Shown piece after piece: positions 1 to 10,893 of a DNA stretch of 64,000 nt. The first letter of the stretch is position 1; each line of letters begins with the position of its first letter. The stretch is from Pseudomonas costantinii (GTDB lineage Bacteria; Pseudomonadota; Gammaproteobacteria; Pseudomonadales; Pseudomonadaceae), in contig NZ_MDDR01000015.1 of assembly GCF_001870435.1 (NCBI RefSeq), positions 23,305 through 87,304 on the forward strand. Direction: 5' to 3'. Both the position numbers and the translations under genes were made by a program. The notes beneath the pieces were generated by a model. The model was not told where the DNA came from. It made no database searches and saw only the letters and a list, made by a program, of their open reading frames with translations.

Positions 1-22
1 TATTCAGTCGTTCGAGGTTCAT
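1..22 (-). CDS. start of an unidentified gene, cut by the window edge
   Basis: An ATG at 22-20 overlaps the TGA stop of the preceding RraA-like gene in an ATGA arrangement, the usual sign of translational coupling inside an operon. Only seven codons (MNLERLN) are visible, so the product cannot be named. The same ATGA overlap joins the two RraA-like genes upstream, which supports a real third cistron. Confidence 0.4.
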
Positions 23-684
23 GAACCCTTCCTTTGCAACGTGTGATAGCCCAGGGATTCGCGGGCCTGTTTGAGGGTTTTGCCGCCCTCGATCTGCGCG
101 CGTATTTGCGCCTCCACCGCCTCAATCTGCCGCGCCACGCTCGCCACTTCGGCGGCACGGGCACGAGGCACCACCAACACGCCATTGGCGTCAGCGACCA
201 CAATGTCACGGGCGCATACCCGGGCACCGCTGATCGCCACCGGCTGGTTCACCGACAGCACTTCCACGCGGTCCTTGCCGGTGCGCATGTAACGGCCTTT
301 GGTAAACAACGGATACCCATCGCCGAGGGCTTTGCTGACGTCACGGCACACGCCATCGATCACAGTAGCGGCGATCCCGCGAGTTCCCGAGTATTGGGTC
401 ATGATGTCGCCCCATACGGTGCAATCGGTGCGACCGGCGTTGGCGATGACCACCACATCACCCGGCAACACGTCATCGATAAAATCGCCCACCGACCCCG
501 GCGGCATGCCGGCAGGCGCGTACTGCACGGTAAATGCGGGGCCCACCACGGCGCCACGGTAATTATCCAGCGGCGCGATACCCAGGCATTGGCCGGGGAT
601 GCCCAGCTTGTCCATGGCATCCGAGACGCCGGGAGTGTCCAGCCCTTCGAACAGGGCGACGAGTTGCTGGTCTTCGGCGCTCAT
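19..684 (-). CDS. RraA/HMG-aldolase family protein
   Basis: A 221-residue protein of the RraA-like fold. Members include the RNase E inhibitor RraA and class II pyruvate aldolases such as 4-hydroxy-4-methyl-2-oxoglutarate aldolase. The family signature is visible as WGDIM, then the glycine-rich GTRGIAATVIDGVCRD, whose Arg-Asp pair binds substrate and metal in the aldolases. In aldolase members this enzyme splits 4-carboxy-4-hydroxy-2-oxoadipate-type acids to pyruvate. The start overlaps the stop of the next RraA-like gene (ATGA), so the two are co-translated. The operon context (two paralogues plus another cistron) suggests catabolism rather than RNase E control; the substrate is unknown. Confidence 0.8.
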   Translation of the reverse strand: MSAEDQQLVALFEGLDTPGVSDAMDKLGIPGQCLGIAPLDNYRGAVVGPAFTVQYAPAGMPPGSVGDFIDDVLPGDVVVIANAGRTDCTVWGDIMTQYSGTRGIAATVIDGVCRDVSKALGDGYPLFTKGRYMRTGKDRVEVLSVNQPVAISGARVCARDIVVADANGVLVVPRARAAEVASVARQIEAVEAQIRAQIEGGKTLKQARESLGYHTLQRKGS

Positions 685-1349
685 CGGGCTGGCTCCACAC
701 GGATGGCTTCGAATTGGCTGTCGTGCATCACATCGGCAACCGAGCGGCCACTGCGCACGGCGTCGACCATCCCAGCCTCACGAGCAGCGATGCGTTCGCC
801 GAGGTCCAGCACCTGCTCGATCACAGCCGCCGAGATGAATACGCTGCCGCAGCGGTCGGCGATGACGAAGTCGTCTTCCGACACATCGACTCCCCCCACG
901 CTGATGGTCACGCCGGAATCGACCTGCACCACGCGGTTACGCGCGCTGATCATGGTCACGCCACGGCCGTACACCGGATAACCGATGGAAGCGCTGCCGT
1001 CGATATCCCGGCTGAAACCGTCGATCACCGAACCGCGAATTTTCTTGGCCACCGCGGCGTTGGCGATGATGTCGCCCCAACACGAGATACCCTCGATGCC
1101 CCCGGCGATGACCAGCACGCGGTCATTCGTGGTGATCGCATCGATCACCGGGGAAATCAGGTGCACGGTGGGCGTGGTATCGGTCTTGGGTGCCAACTTG
1201 ACCGTGCTGGCGCGGCCCACCACCTTGGGGCAGTCCCACAACGGGCGAATGCCCACGACGGCGCCAGGCAGTTGCAGAAAATCCAGCGCGTCGGAGACTG
1301 TGTTGGTGTCGAGTTCAGCCAGGCGCTGAAGCGGGTCGGGAAGTGGCAT
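681..1349 (-). CDS. second RraA/HMG-aldolase family protein
   Basis: A 222-residue RraA-like protein, clearly paralogous to its neighbour but diverged. It keeps WGDII and the IRGSVIDGFSRD signature with the Arg-Asp pair, and the NTVSDALD start typical of this fold. A GTG 13 codons upstream (1388) is in frame, but the ATG at 1349 has a GGGG-containing ribosome site and begins with the usual MPLPDPLQRL-type N-terminus, so it was chosen. It is first in the visible operon. Possibly the pair forms a hetero-oligomer or acts on successive hydroxy-oxo-acid intermediates; that is inference. Confidence 0.78.
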   Translation of the reverse strand: MPLPDPLQRLAELDTNTVSDALDFLQLPGAVVGIRPLWDCPKVVGRASTVKLAPKTDTTPTVHLISPVIDAITTNDRVLVIAGGIEGISCWGDIIANAAVAKKIRGSVIDGFSRDIDGSASIGYPVYGRGVTMISARNRVVQVDSGVTISVGGVDVSEDDFVIADRCGSVFISAAVIEQVLDLGERIAAREAGMVDAVRSGRSVADVMHDSQFEAIRVEPAR

Positions 1350-1452
1350 TGAGATGAGCCCCTGTTGTGGTTGGGGCTCAAGTCTCACTGAGGGGCTGTG
1401 ATAGGTATATTCGTATTAACGTTAGGCAAACATACGCTCAAGCTATGGCTAA

Positions 1453-3132
1453 TCAGATTCTGAACTGTCCGACCAATTGCCCCAACCGCTGACCCAGGTC
1501 CGCCAGGCTGCGGGAGGTCTGGGCACCCAATTGGGTTTCATCGGCCACGCTGTCCACCGCCACGGCGATCTGATGCACGCTGCGGTTGATCTCTTCGGCC
1601 ACGGCGGTCTGCTCCTCGGCGGCGCTGGCAATCTGCGCGTTCATCGCGTTAATGGTCCCGATCAACTGGGCCATGGTATCCAGCGACGCCCCGGCTTCGT
1701 TGGCCTGGGCCGAGGTGCCATCGCCGGCATCGCTGGAACGGCGCATCGCATCCACGGCGGCTTCGGTGCCTTTTTGCAGACGGTCGATCATGCCTTGGAT
1801 TTCCTGAGTGCTGGTCTGGGTACGGCTGGCCAGGGCGCGCACTTCGTCGGCGACCACGGCAAAACCACGCCCGGCCTCCCCTGCCCGCGCGGCTTCAATC
1901 GCCGCGTTGAGCGCCAGCAGGTTGGTTTGTTCGGCGATGGAGCGGATCACACTGAGTACGCTGACAATCGACGATACATCCTGCTGCAAGCTGTCGAGGG
2001 ACACGCCGCTGTTGCGGATATCGTTCACCAGTGCATGAATCTGCGCGATGCTGCCGTCCACCACACGTTTGGCGGCTTGGCCTTCGGCGTCGGTCTGTTG
2101 CGCGGCGACGGCGGCGCCCTGGGCACTGCGCGCCACTTCATGGGCGGCGGACGACATCTGGTTGATCGCGGTGGCCACCTGGTCGGTTTCATGGCGCTGG
2201 CGCTCCATGGCCAGCTCGGAACGCTGGGCCTGATCGGACACCTGGCTGACCAGACCTGTGAGTTGGGTCGTCATCTCAGTGATCTGTCGCACCAGCCCGT
2301 GGATCTTGTCGACAAAGCGGTTGAACGCCCCGGCCAGGTCACCCAGTTCATCCTGACTGGTGATGGCCAGACGGCGGGTCAAATCACCTTCGCCGGCGGC
2401 GATGTCATCGAGGTTAGCTTTCATCAAGTTCAGTGGGCGCAGGATGGTATTGGCCACCACCATGCCGACCGCGGCAATCACCAGCAGCACCACCACGGCC
2501 ACGCCGAGGATGCTCAGCAATACGCCCTCCATGCGTTTCTCAACCTTGGCTTCGACCACCGCCACCTGCGCTTCAATGCCATCCAGGTTCACCGACGTAC
2601 CAATCACCATGTCCCATTTAGGCAGGTATTCGGTGTAGCCGAGCTTGGGCACCAGTTCGGTCTGCCCCGGTTGGGTCGAGCTGTATTGCAGGTAGTGGGT
2701 ACCGTCCTTGCCGACCTTGACCAGGTCGCGGTTGACGTAGACCCCGTTGGGGTCACGGTTGTCTTTGAAGCTTTTGCCCACGCCGTCTGAGCTGTTGCCC
2801 TTGAACAGGCGGATGGTCTCGGAGTCGTAGCCGAAGAAATAACCGTCCTTGCCGTAGCTGGTATTGGACAGCAGCTTGACCACCTCTGCCCGAGCTGCTG
2901 TGTCGCCGGGGGCGGCGGCGTCGTACAGAGGCTTGATGGTGGTCATGGCCACTTCCACATAACTTTGCAGAGTGGCCTTGGCGTCGTTGAGCAAGCGCTG
3001 GCGGGTTTCATCCACCTCGTTGCGCGCTTGGCCTTGGAGGATCCATACCGTGGTCAGGCTGATGACCACAGCGAACAGCAACACCGGCACTACGGCGAGG
3101 GACAGGACTTTAGCCTTCAGGCTCAGACGCAT
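1453..3132 (-). CDS. methyl-accepting chemotaxis protein, sCache_2 type
   Basis: A 559-residue chemoreceptor. Residues about 10-32 are the first membrane segment; 35-190 form a periplasmic single-Cache domain with the [10 protein letters not shown] signature of the sCache_2 family; about 205-228 is the second membrane segment. A HAMP domain (TILRPLNLM ... GEGDLTRRL) and a long cytoplasmic coiled coil follow. The signalling tip ([19 protein letters not shown]) matches the conserved CheA/CheW-binding hairpin. sCache_2 receptors in pseudomonads often sense short carboxylic acids, and the McpP type senses acetate, pyruvate and propionate. The ligand here is not determined. It stands alone, with a permease gene behind it on the same strand. 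Confidence 0.92.
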   Translation of the reverse strand: MRLSLKAKVLSLAVVPVLLFAVVISLTTVWILQGQARNEVDETRQRLLNDAKATLQSYVEVAMTTIKPLYDAAAPGDTAARAEVVKLLSNTSYGKDGYFFGYDSETIRLFKGNSSDGVGKSFKDNRDPNGVYVNRDLVKVGKDGTHYLQYSSTQPGQTELVPKLGYTEYLPKWDMVIGTSVNLDGIEAQVAVVEAKVEKRMEGVLLSILGVAVVVLLVIAAVGMVVANTILRPLNLMKANLDDIAAGEGDLTRRLAITSQDELGDLAGAFNRFVDKIHGLVRQITEMTTQLTGLVSQVSDQAQRSELAMERQRHETDQVATAINQMSSAAHEVARSAQGAAVAAQQTDAEGQAAKRVVDGSIAQIHALVNDIRNSGVSLDSLQQDVSSIVSVLSVIRSIAEQTNLLALNAAIEAARAGEAGRGFAVVADEVRALASRTQTSTQEIQGMIDRLQKGTEAAVDAMRRSSDAGDGTSAQANEAGASLDTMAQLIGTINAMNAQIASAAEEQTAVAEEINRSVHQIAVAVDSVADETQLGAQTSRSLADLGQRLGQLVGQFRI

Positions 3133-3232
3133 GGCTTTTCTCTCTAATTAGTGACGACTTGAGAGGTTAACGGCCGATTGCGGGATATCTGTAGGCGTTG
3201 GTTGTGGCGGGGCCGATGAGTAAAGGGGACGA

Positions 3233-4555
3233 TCAAAGGGTCATAGCGGCCAGCCAGCCAAATACTAATAAAGGAATGTTGTAGTGCAGAAAGGTCGGCA
3301 CCACGGTGTCCCAGATATGGTGGTGCTGGCCGTCAATATTCAGTCCGGAGGTCGGCCCAAGGGTCGAGTCCGACGCGGGCGAACCGGCATCACCCAAGGC
3401 ACCCGCCGTACCAACAATGCAAACAATGGCCAGCGGGCTGAACCCCAGTTGCACACACAACGGCACGAAAATCGCGGCGAGAATCGGCACCGTGGAAAAC
3501 GACGAGCCGATGCCCATGGTGACCAGCAGCCCCACCAGCAACATCAGCAGCGCGCCCACCCCACGGCTATGGCCGATAAACGCCGCCGACGTTTCCACCA
3601 GCGAACGCACGTCGCCGGTGGCCTTGAGCACTTCGGCAAAGCCTGAGGAGGCGATCATGATAAAGCCGATCATCGCCATCATCTTCATGCCCTCGGTGAA
3701 TAAGTCATCGGTCTCACGCCAGCGCACGATGCCCGACACCGAAAAAATCAGGAACCCGGCCAGGGCGCCAATGATCATCGAGTCCAACCACAGCTGAATG
3801 ATGAACGCCGAGGCAATCGCCAGCCCGGCCACCAACAAGGTCAACGGGTTGTACTGCACCGTCACTTGCTCGACCCGCTCGATTTTCTCCAGGTCATACA
3901 CGCGCTTTTTGCGGTAACTGATAAACACCGCCACCAGCAGGCCGACCACCATGCCCAACGCCGGCAGGCCCATGGCGTGGGTGACGTTGACCTGGCTGAT
4001 ATCCACCCCGCTCTTGGCCACGTTGGCCAGCAGGATCTGATTGAGGAAGATATTGCCGAAGCCCACCGGCAGGAACATGTACGGGGTGATCAGGCCGAAG
4101 GTCATGACGCAGGCGATCAGACGGCGGTCCAACTGAAGCTTGGTCAGCACATACAGCAGCGGCGGCACCAGCAGCGGGATAAACGCGATGTGGATTGGCA
4201 GGATGTTCTGCGAAGCGATCGCCACCACCCACAGCAGGCCAATCAGCAGCCATTTGACGTGGCTGCCGCCAGTGGCTTCCTGACGATCTACCAACATCAG
4301 CGCTTTGTCCGCCAGGGCGTGAGCCAGGCCGGACTTGGCAATCGCCACCGCGAAAGCGCCGAGCAATGCGTAGGACAACGCCACGGTCGCGCCACCGCCC
4401 AAGCCGCCGTTGAAAGCCTTGAGCGTGGCCTCGATGCCCAGGCCACCGGTCAAGCCGCCTACCAGGGCGCCGACGATAATGGCGATGACCACATGCACGC
4501 GGGACAGACTGAGCACCAGCATGGTGCCAACCGCGGCGATGACTGCGTTAATCAT
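3233..4555 (-). CDS. Na+/H+ antiporter family (YuiF/NhaC-like) permease
   Basis: A 440-residue integral membrane protein with about 11-12 hydrophobic segments. It carries glycine-rich stretches typical of the Na+/H+ antiporter family that includes Bacillus YuiF ([12 protein letters not shown] near the N-terminus; [20 protein letters not shown] near residue 395). The family covers ion antiporters and some amino-acid or organic-anion permeases, so the substrate is open. An upstream in-frame start at 4684 exists, but the ATG at 4555 follows a GAGGT ribosome site and opens directly on a membrane segment. Placement between two chemoreceptors suggests uptake of a sensed compound; this is inference. 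Confidence 0.8.
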   Translation of the reverse strand: MINAVIAAVGTMLVLSLSRVHVVIAIIVGALVGGLTGGLGIEATLKAFNGGLGGGATVALSYALLGAFAVAIAKSGLAHALADKALMLVDRQEATGGSHVKWLLIGLLWVVAIASQNILPIHIAFIPLLVPPLLYVLTKLQLDRRLIACVMTFGLITPYMFLPVGFGNIFLNQILLANVAKSGVDISQVNVTHAMGLPALGMVVGLLVAVFISYRKKRVYDLEKIERVEQVTVQYNPLTLLVAGLAIASAFIIQLWLDSMIIGALAGFLIFSVSGIVRWRETDDLFTEGMKMMAMIGFIMIASSGFAEVLKATGDVRSLVETSAAFIGHSRGVGALLMLLVGLLVTMGIGSSFSTVPILAAIFVPLCVQLGFSPLAIVCIVGTAGALGDAGSPASDSTLGPTSGLNIDGQHHHIWDTVVPTFLHYNIPLLVFGWLAAMTL

Positions 4556-4793
4556 GGTTACCTCAAGACAAAAACATAAAAAACAGGCATGCCCGCGCCC
4601 GGGCGGCCATTGAGTGGCTGCCAGCGTGCAGGCTTGAAGAGGTCTTATTAGAGGGCGCGCACTTTGCAGCAGGCGGGACCGCATGTCAAAAAACGGCGCC
4701 GCTTTCGACTTTAAATTGAACGTTTGAATAAAGAACCATAAAAAGCGGCCGATAGCCTGACTCTCTGTGTTTTCAGATTAAGGATGCTCCTAG

Positions 4794-6941
4794 ATGTCCG
4801 TCAGACAGCTCTCCATTCAATGGAAAATCACCCTGCTCGCCGGCCTATGCCTGTTGGGGATCGTGACCCTGCTAGTGGGTCTGTCGTTGTATCGCATGGA
4901 GCAGAGCTCGCAGCAGGTCAAAGCGTCCAGCATGCAAATGCTCGATGAAGCCGCCCAAGCGCGCATCGAAGCCCAAGGGGAAGTGCAGGCGCTGGGCATT
5001 CGCCAGCAATTTATGGACGCCTACCAGTATGGTCATGGGTTTTCCCGCCAAGTGCTGTTCCTTCGCGAGCAGGCGGAAAAGCGCTTTCTCGACGCCTTCG
5101 ACACGCGCGAAGACCTGACCCGTCAGGTCAAGGCCGCCTTGCAGGCCAACCCGGACTTGCTCGGTTTGTCGCTGGTGTTCGAAGCCAATGCCCTGGATGG
5201 CAAGGATGAGTTGTTCGCTAACCAGGCGGAACTGGGCAGCAACGACAAAGGCCGCTTCGCCCTGTACTGGTCGCAGCCGACGCCCGGCAAAATTACCTCC
5301 ATGTCGCTGCCCGAAAGCGACATGTCCGACACGAGCATCGGCCCCAGCGGTGAAAAGGCCAACGCCTGGTTCACCTGCCCACGCACCACCCTGAAACCGT
5401 GCGTGATCGAACCCTACTTTTATGTGATCGACGGGCAAAACGTGCTGATGACCAGCATCGTTTTCCCGCTGATGGTCAATGGCAAAGTCATCGCCTCGCT
5501 GTCGGTGGACATCAACCTCAACAGCCTGCAGGCCGTAAGCCAACAGGCGAGCCAGAAGCTGTATGACGGCCAGACCCAAGTCAGCATCCTCAGCGCCACC
5601 GGCTTACTCGCCGGCTACAGCCCGGACGCCAGCAAGCTCAGCCAGCGCCTGGACCGGGTCGACACGGCCAGCGGCGCGCAATTGATCAGCGCCCTGGCCA
5701 GCAGCACGCAGACCCGCAGCCTGCGCACCGACCATCAACTCAAAGTACTCGCGCCCTTCACGCCGATTCCCGGTGGCAAACCATGGGGTGTACTCCTGGA
5801 TGTGCCGGAAAAAGTGCTGGTAGGTCCCGCCGAAGCACTGAAGGCAGAACTCGATGCAGATAACACCCGTGGCACGTTGCTGGAACTGAGCCTGGGCCTG
5901 TTGGCCGCCGTGGTCGGTCTGATCCTGGTGTGGTTGATGGCGCGCAGCGTGACCCGGCCGATCCTCGGTGTGGCGCGCATGCTGGAGGACATCGCCAGCG
6001 GCGAAGGCGACCTGACCCGCCGCCTGGCCTACGACAAAAAGGATGAACTGGGCCAACTGGCCAGCTGGTTCAACCGCTTCCTCGACAAGCTGCAACCCAT
6101 CATTGCGCAAGTGAAACGCTCGGTGCAGGACGCCCGTGGCACCGCCGACCAATCTGCCGCGATCGCCAGTGAAACCAGTGCCGGCATGGAGCAGCAGTAT
6201 CGCCAGGTCGACCAAGTGGCCACCGCCTCCCACGAGATGAGCGCCACCGCCCAGGACGTGGCCCGTAGCGCCGCCCAAGCCGCTCAAGCCGCGCGCGATG
6301 CCGACCAGGCCACACGCGAAGGCTTGACCGTGATCGACCGCACCACCACCAATATCGGGCACCTTGCAGCAGATATGAGCACGGCCATGGCCCAGGTCGA
6401 AGGCTTGGCGGCTAACAGCGAAAAAATCGGTTCGGTACTGGAAGTGATTCGCGGCATCGCCGAGCAAACCAACCTGCTGGCGCTCAACGCCGCGATCGAA
6501 GCCGCCCGCGCCGGTGAGGCCGGCCGTGGCTTTGCGGTGGTCGCCGATGAAGTGCGCAACCTGGCGCGCCGCACCCAGGAGTCGGTGGAAGAAACTCGCC
6601 TGGTGATCGAACATTTGCAAAGCGGCACTGAAGAGGTGGTCAGTTCCATGGGCAACAGCTATCGCCAGGCCCAGGGCAGTGTCGAACAGGTCGGTCAGGC
6701 CGTGACGGCCTTGCGTCAGATTGGCGATGCGGTCACGGTGATCAGCGACATGAACCTGCAAATCGCCAGCGCCGCCGAAGAGCAAAGCGCGGTGGCCGAG
6801 GAGATCAACAGCAACGTGTCGACGATTCGGGATGTGACTGAATCGCTGTCGGAGCAGGCCAATGAATCAGCGCGGGTAAGCCAGGCGTTGAACAGCCTGG
6901 CGAATCAGCAGCAGGGGTTGATGGATCAGTTTCGTGTCTGA
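4794..6941 (+). CDS. methyl-accepting chemotaxis protein with large periplasmic sensor
   Basis: A 715-residue chemoreceptor. The first membrane segment is at about 12-32. A large periplasmic region (about 35-355) is consistent with a double Cache (dCache_1) sensor, including the conserved [13 protein letters not shown] and [15 protein letters not shown] stretches. The second membrane segment (about 362-385) is followed by HAMP ([11 protein letters not shown]), coiled coil and the invariant signalling tip [19 protein letters not shown]. dCache receptors such as the Pct proteins bind amino acids or polyamines, but the ligand motif was not checked here. It ends 11 bp before a 42-bp-arm inverted repeat and faces the kinase gene tail to tail. 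Confidence 0.9.
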   Translation: MSVRQLSIQWKITLLAGLCLLGIVTLLVGLSLYRMEQSSQQVKASSMQMLDEAAQARIEAQGEVQALGIRQQFMDAYQYGHGFSRQVLFLREQAEKRFLDAFDTREDLTRQVKAALQANPDLLGLSLVFEANALDGKDELFANQAELGSNDKGRFALYWSQPTPGKITSMSLPESDMSDTSIGPSGEKANAWFTCPRTTLKPCVIEPYFYVIDGQNVLMTSIVFPLMVNGKVIASLSVDINLNSLQAVSQQASQKLYDGQTQVSILSATGLLAGYSPDASKLSQRLDRVDTASGAQLISALASSTQTRSLRTDHQLKVLAPFTPIPGGKPWGVLLDVPEKVLVGPAEALKAELDADNTRGTLLELSLGLLAAVVGLILVWLMARSVTRPILGVARMLEDIASGEGDLTRRLAYDKKDELGQLASWFNRFLDKLQPIIAQVKRSVQDARGTADQSAAIASETSAGMEQQYRQVDQVATASHEMSATAQDVARSAAQAAQAARDADQATREGLTVIDRTTTNIGHLAADMSTAMAQVEGLAANSEKIGSVLEVIRGIAEQTNLLALNAAIEAARAGEAGRGFAVVADEVRNLARRTQESVEETRLVIEHLQSGTEEVVSSMGNSYRQAQGSVEQVGQAVTALRQIGDAVTVISDMNLQIASAAEEQSAVAEEINSNVSTIRDVTESLSEQANESARVSQALNSLANQQQGLMDQFRV

Positions 6942-6952
6942 CTTGAGCTATA

Positions 6953-7043
6953 CGTAGCAGCTGTCGAGCCCTGGCGAGGCTGCGTCGGCGGTGTATCTGA
7001 CACACCGCCGACGCAGCCTCGCCAGGGCTCGACAGCTGCTACG
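6953..7043. repeat. perfect 42-bp inverted repeat (REP-type palindrome, possible bidirectional terminator)
   Basis: Arms 6953-6994 and 7002-7043 are perfect reverse complements around a 7-nt loop; I checked base by base. The arm begins CGTAGCAGCTGTCGAGC, the wording of a dispersed intergenic repeat I recall from P. fluorescens-type genomes. It lies between two convergent genes (chemoreceptor ending 6941, kinase ending 7053), so it would form a very stable hairpin in both transcripts. No long T-run follows on either strand, so termination is likely but not certain. Confidence 0.85.
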
Positions 7044-7052
7044 GGGGTATTT

Positions 7053-8372
7053 TCAGAGCTGGCGCCGCGGTAGCTCAATCAGCACTTTCAACCCGCCCAA
7101 CTCGCTCTCCTGCAACTGCAACACCCCGCCCCACACCTCGACAATATCCCGCACGATCCCCAACCCCAGGCCATGCCCATCAATCTGTTCATCCAGGCGC
7201 GTGCCACGGCTGAACACTTGGGCGCGCTGGGTTTCGGGGATGCCGGGGCCGTCGTCTTCGACGGACAATAGATAGCTCTGCAGCGTTTCGCTGACACTCA
7301 AGCGTATTTCGGCATCCGCCCATTTGCAGGCGTTGTCCAGCAGGTTGCCCAACAGCTCCAGCAAGTCCTCGCGGTCCCAGGGCAATTGCAGGCTGGGCGT
7401 GACATGGCAGCTCAAGTCCAGGTGCTCACCGTGGATCATGCTCAACGTGGCCAACAGGCCAGGCAGCTCTTTTTCACAGTTGAACAAGGCCCCCGGCAGG
7501 GTTTCGCCGGCCAGGCGGGCGCGGTTGAGTTCACGGTTGAGACGTTGCTGCACCTGCTCCAGCTGTTCACGCAACAGTTTGCTCAGTTGCGGATGATCCT
7601 TGAGCTGTTCGCTGGACGCCACACTCAACAGCACTGCCAAGGGTGTTTTCAAGGCGTGTCCCAAGTTACCCAGCGCATTGCGCGAACGCTTGAGGCTGTC
7701 TTCGGTGTGAGCCAGCAGGTGGTTGATCTGCGCCACCAGAGGCTCAAGCTCCAGCGGTACCTGGGTATCAAGTTGCGAGCGTTTGCCCTGTTGCAACTGG
7801 GCGATTTGTTCTCGGGCGGTTTCCAATGGGCGCAAGGCGCGGCGCACGGTGACCCGTTGCAGGATCAACACCAGAAGCAATGCCGCCAGCCCCAACACCA
7901 GGCCGATCTGGCGCATCAGGCGAAAGCTTTCCCGAACCGGGGTGTAGTCCTGGGCCACACTGATAGAAATCGACTGGCCGAAGCGCTTGTAGTCCGAACG
8001 TAGTATCAGCAGTTGCTGGCCTTCCGGCCCCAGCTGCAGGTTGCCTTTGAGCCCTGCCTCGGGCAGACGCGGCAGTTCCTGGTCCCAAAGCGAACGGGAA
8101 CGCCAATGTGTGTCGGCAAAATCAATACGAAAATAGTGCCCGGAGAATGGCCGTAGGTAGGCAGGAGACAGGCGTTGTTCATCCAACTGCACACCGTTCG
8201 GCCCGCGCACCAGCGCTACCAGCAGGTTCTCGCTGTCGTTGCGCAACCCCGCTTCCAGGTAGCGCTGCAAACCCGCCTCGAACAACCACAAACTGGTTTG
8301 CGCCAGCACCACGCCGACGACCACCATCACGCTGATCAGCCCCAGGCTCAGTCGCCGCTGAATGGACTTCAT
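7053..8372 (-). CDS. sensor histidine kinase, PhoQ-like
   Basis: A 439-residue membrane kinase. N-terminal membrane segment at about 9-30, periplasmic sensor to about 150, second membrane segment 156-172, HAMP-like linker, then the phosphoacceptor motif LGHALKTPL with His239. ATP-binding boxes are present: N ([10 protein letters not shown]), G1 (DDGPGI) and G2 (GHGLGLGI). The LGHALKTPL form of the H box is typical of the PhoQ subgroup. Its start overlaps the response regulator stop by 4 bp, so the two are a matched pair. Two PepSY genes upstream in the operon suggest an envelope-related or cation-type signal. Confidence 0.9.
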   Translation of the reverse strand: MKSIQRRLSLGLISVMVVVGVVLAQTSLWLFEAGLQRYLEAGLRNDSENLLVALVRGPNGVQLDEQRLSPAYLRPFSGHYFRIDFADTHWRSRSLWDQELPRLPEAGLKGNLQLGPEGQQLLILRSDYKRFGQSISISVAQDYTPVRESFRLMRQIGLVLGLAALLLVLILQRVTVRRALRPLETAREQIAQLQQGKRSQLDTQVPLELEPLVAQINHLLAHTEDSLKRSRNALGNLGHALKTPLAVLLSVASSEQLKDHPQLSKLLREQLEQVQQRLNRELNRARLAGETLPGALFNCEKELPGLLATLSMIHGEHLDLSCHVTPSLQLPWDREDLLELLGNLLDNACKWADAEIRLSVSETLQSYLLSVEDDGPGIPETQRAQVFSRGTRLDEQIDGHGLGLGIVRDIVEVWGGVLQLQESELGGLKVLIELPRRQL

Positions 8373-9037
8373 GCCGGGACGGCACCAAATCGGTAACCCT
8401 GGCCGCGTCGGGTTTCAATCACGCTGCGGCCCAATTTGCGGCGCAGATGGTTGACGTGAACTTCCAGCACGTTGGAGTCGCGCTCGGTCTCGCCGTCGTA
8501 AAGATGCTCGGCCAGGTGGCTTTTCGAGAGGATCTGTTCGGGGTGCAACATGAAGTAGCGCAGCAGGCGGAATTCAGCGGCGGTCAGTTGGATTTCGTCG
8601 CCATCGCGCAGCACGCACTGGCGCCCTTCATCCAGGTGCAGCCCCGCGGCTTGCAAGGTGGGCTGGTTGGCCTGGCCGTGGGAGCGGCGCAGCAACGCCT
8701 GGATCCGCAGGTGCAGCTCTTCAGGGTGAAACGGCTTGCTCAGGTAATCGTCGGCTCCGGCCTTGAGCCCTTCGATGCGCTCGGCCCAGGAGTCGCGAGC
8801 GGTAAGAACCAACACCGGAGTGGCCAGGGAGGCAGCGCGCCATTGCGCCAAGACCTCCAGCCCCGGCAAACCGGGCAGGCCAAGGTCGAGGATGATCAGG
8901 TCATAGGGCTCGCTGCGGCCTTGATACACCGCATCACGCCCATCGGCCAGCCAGTCGACGGCGTAGCCCTGTCGCTGCAGGCCGGCCAACAGTTCATCGG
9001 CCAGCGGTACGTTGTCTTCCACCAGAAGCAGGCGCAT
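8369..9037 (-). CDS. OmpR/PhoP-family response regulator
   Basis: A 222-residue two-domain regulator. The receiver domain (1-112) carries the acidic pair at Glu7-Asp8, the phosphoacceptor Asp51 ([10 protein letters not shown]) and Lys101 (LSKPF). The C-terminal winged helix (about 128-218) ends with the usual RRGQGYRF wing. It is the partner of the overlapping kinase. Its ATG overlaps the TGA of the preceding PepSY gene by one base (TGATG), so all four genes form one operon. DNA targets are unknown; the PepSY genes themselves are the obvious candidates, since PhoP/ColR-like systems often regulate their own operon. Confidence 0.92.
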   Translation of the reverse strand: MRLLLVEDNVPLADELLAGLQRQGYAVDWLADGRDAVYQGRSEPYDLIILDLGLPGLPGLEVLAQWRAASLATPVLVLTARDSWAERIEGLKAGADDYLSKPFHPEELHLRIQALLRRSHGQANQPTLQAAGLHLDEGRQCVLRDGDEIQLTAAEFRLLRYFMLHPEQILSKSHLAEHLYDGETERDSNVLEVHVNHLRRKLGRSVIETRRGQGYRFGAVPA

Positions 9038-9351
9038 CAGTCGTCTTCCTTATCTTGGAGTAACACACCGGTCGCCGCATCCAGCTTGATCTCGCGCACC
9101 ACACCCTCAGTGGTCACCAGCTCAACTTCATAGGCATATTGGCCGTGTTTTTTCTCAAGCTCGGCTTCCAGCAGCCGGGAGCCGGGATACCGCGCCATGG
9201 CTTGCTGCAACAGTTGTTCCAGCGGCAGGATCACGCCCTGCTGGCGCAGCGCCAAGGCTTCATCCTGATTGAGGTCGCGGGCTGCCAGGCTTGAACAGAA
9301 CGCCATGAACACCAACGCCACGCCACTGCTGGCGCGTAAATTTACCTTCAT
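9037..9351 (-). CDS. periplasmic PepSY-domain protein (second of pair)
   Basis: A 104-residue exported protein: a signal peptide (about 1-22, ending near SLAARD) followed by one PepSY domain. The domain shows the usual pattern of an [16 protein letters not shown] helix, a [12 protein letters not shown] strand pair and a terminal [15 protein letters not shown] hairpin. PepSY domains are thought to inhibit peptidases or bind ligands at the cell surface. The chosen ATG (9351) follows an AGGA site and overlaps the stop of the first PepSY gene (TAATG). A longer in-frame start at 9411 would destroy the signal peptide. Confidence 0.85.
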   Translation of the reverse strand: MKVNLRASSGVALVFMAFCSSLAARDLNQDEALALRQQGVILPLEQLLQQAMARYPGSRLLEAELEKKHGQYAYEVELVTTEGVVREIKLDAATGVLLQDKEDD

Positions 9352-9653
9352 TACGTATCCTGATGATTCTTGAGAACGCGCCCTGTGAGCGCGTCCAATT
9401 CGACTTCCCACTCGATGCCGTCGGCATCTTCCAGTTCGACTTGATACAGGTACTTGCCGTAAGCCTCGTCCAGGTCGGTGTCCAGCAAGGTCGAGCCGGG
9501 ATGCAACGCCAGGGCGGTGGCTTCCAATTGTTCGAAGGCAACAATAGTAACAGTGCCGGGTATTTTCAGCGGCTTGTCGGGGTCCACTGCTCGGGCCTGT
9601 GCCGCCGTGGAAGCGATGATACCGGCGGCGACCAGCGCTGTGAGGCGCTTCAT
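9351..9653 (-). CDS. periplasmic PepSY-domain protein (first of pair)
   Basis: A 100-residue exported PepSY protein with a clean signal peptide (MKRLTALVAAGIIASTAAQARA). It has the same LHPGSTLLDTDLDEAYGKYLYQVELEDADG pattern in its core as its neighbour, with LDALTGRVLKNHQD at the end. It is first in the PepSY-PepSY-regulator-kinase operon. A GGAG ribosome site precedes the ATG at 9653. The two PepSY proteins are paralogues from an apparent local duplication. They may modulate or report on the sensor kinase in the periplasm; that is inference from context. Confidence 0.85.
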   Translation of the reverse strand: MKRLTALVAAGIIASTAAQARAVDPDKPLKIPGTVTIVAFEQLEATALALHPGSTLLDTDLDEAYGKYLYQVELEDADGIEWEVELDALTGRVLKNHQDT

Positions 9654-9813
9654 GGTGAATCTCCGTTTCAGGATGTTTTTCCTACGCAGGCCACGGTACG
9701 CGTCGCAACTTAACTGAAACTGAATTGCCACCATGGCAATTTCCTATAGGCATCTTTACCTATCACCGTGCGAGTTTTCCTATACTGCCCTGCTTGCTTC
9801 AAAAGAGACCGGT

Positions 9814-10893
9814 ATGACAGCCATCCACATCAAGTTTCCCGCCCTGACGCTCAAGGCCGGCAAACGCGCCTTTACGCGCATTCGCGAACAGGGCCTCGCG
9901 CCTGCGGATGTCGGTATTCTCCCCGGCGCGGCCGGTGGCCCCAAGGCGCTGGGCATCCAAGGCCTGGACCTCGCGCTGTTCGGCGATTGGCTGCCGCGCG
10001 CGCCACGCGAACGTGCACTGATCGGCGCGTCCATTGGCTCCTGGCGGTTTGCCAGCGCTTGCCTGCCCGACCCGGTGCAAGGCCTGCTCGATCTCGGTCG
10101 CCTGTACAACGAACAGCGCTTTGCCAAAGGCGTGACCATGGCCGAGGTCAGCCAGAGCTGCCGGCGCATGCTGGATGACCTGCTGGCCGGTCGCGATGCG
10201 CGGGTCTTGGACAACCCCGACTATCGCCTGAACATCATGGTGGTCAAGAGTCACGGCCTGCTCGCCGATGACCACCGTGGGCGGCTGGGCCTGGGCCTGT
10301 CGTCGGTGATTGCCGACAACTTGCGGGGTCGCGCGCGGCTGTCGCGACATTTTGAACGGCTGATCATCCACGACCCGCGCCAGGCACCACCGGTGCACCC
10401 GCTGAAGGATTTTCCGTCGCGCTTCCTGGACCTGGAACTGGGTAACTTGCGCCAGGCGTTGCTGGCATCCGGCTCGATTCCCATGGTGATGCAAGGCGTG
10501 CGCGACCTGCCCGGCGCAGGCAAAGGCACTTACCGCGACGGTGGCTTGCTGGATTACCACCTCGACCTGCCCTACCACGGCGACGACATCGTGCTGTATC
10601 CGCACTTCACCGACCGAGTCATCCCCGGCTGGTTCGACAAGGGCCTGCCGTGGCGGCGTAGCAATCAACAGGGCTTGCAGGATGTATTGCTGCTGGCGCC
10701 GTCGAAGGACTACCTGGCCCGTCTGCCCCACGGCAAACTGCCAGACCGCAGCGACTTCAAGCGTTTCATGGGTGATGACCCGAGCCGCAACAAGTACTGG
10801 CAAACGGCGATGAGCGAGAGCCGGCGGCTGGGGGACGAGTTTCTGGCGTTGGCGGATAACGGCCAATTGGGCGAGCACTTGCAGGCCCTTTGA
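9814..10893 (+). CDS. patatin-like phospholipase family protein
   Basis: A 359-residue protein with both halves of the patatin Ser-Asp dyad: an oxyanion glycine cluster ([10 protein letters not shown]), the nucleophile elbow GASIGSW with Ser73, and the catalytic Asp242 in [10 protein letters not shown]. Patatins hydrolyse acyl esters of phospholipids. No signal peptide is visible, so the protein is probably cytosolic. An in-frame start at 9733 exists, but it lies within the promoter region shared with the divergent PepSY operon, so the ATG at 9814 was chosen. The ribosome site there is weak (GAGA). It is transcribed alone. Confidence 0.85.
   Translation: MTAIHIKFPALTLKAGKRAFTRIREQGLAPADVGILPGAAGGPKALGIQGLDLALFGDWLPRAPRERALIGASIGSWRFASACLPDPVQGLLDLGRLYNEQRFAKGVTMAEVSQSCRRMLDDLLAGRDARVLDNPDYRLNIMVVKSHGLLADDHRGRLGLGLSSVIADNLRGRARLSRHFERLIIHDPRQAPPVHPLKDFPSRFLDLELGNLRQALLASGSIPMVMQGVRDLPGAGKGTYRDGGLLDYHLDLPYHGDDIVLYPHFTDRVIPGWFDKGLPWRRSNQQGLQDVLLLAPSKDYLARLPHGKLPDRSDFKRFMGDDPSRNKYWQTAMSESRRLGDEFLALADNGQLGEHLQAL

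Noticed and set aside
6991..7275. 94-codon plus-strand frame overlapping the large palindrome
   Set aside because: It is antisense to the kinase C-terminus and begins inside the inverted repeat; no ribosome site.
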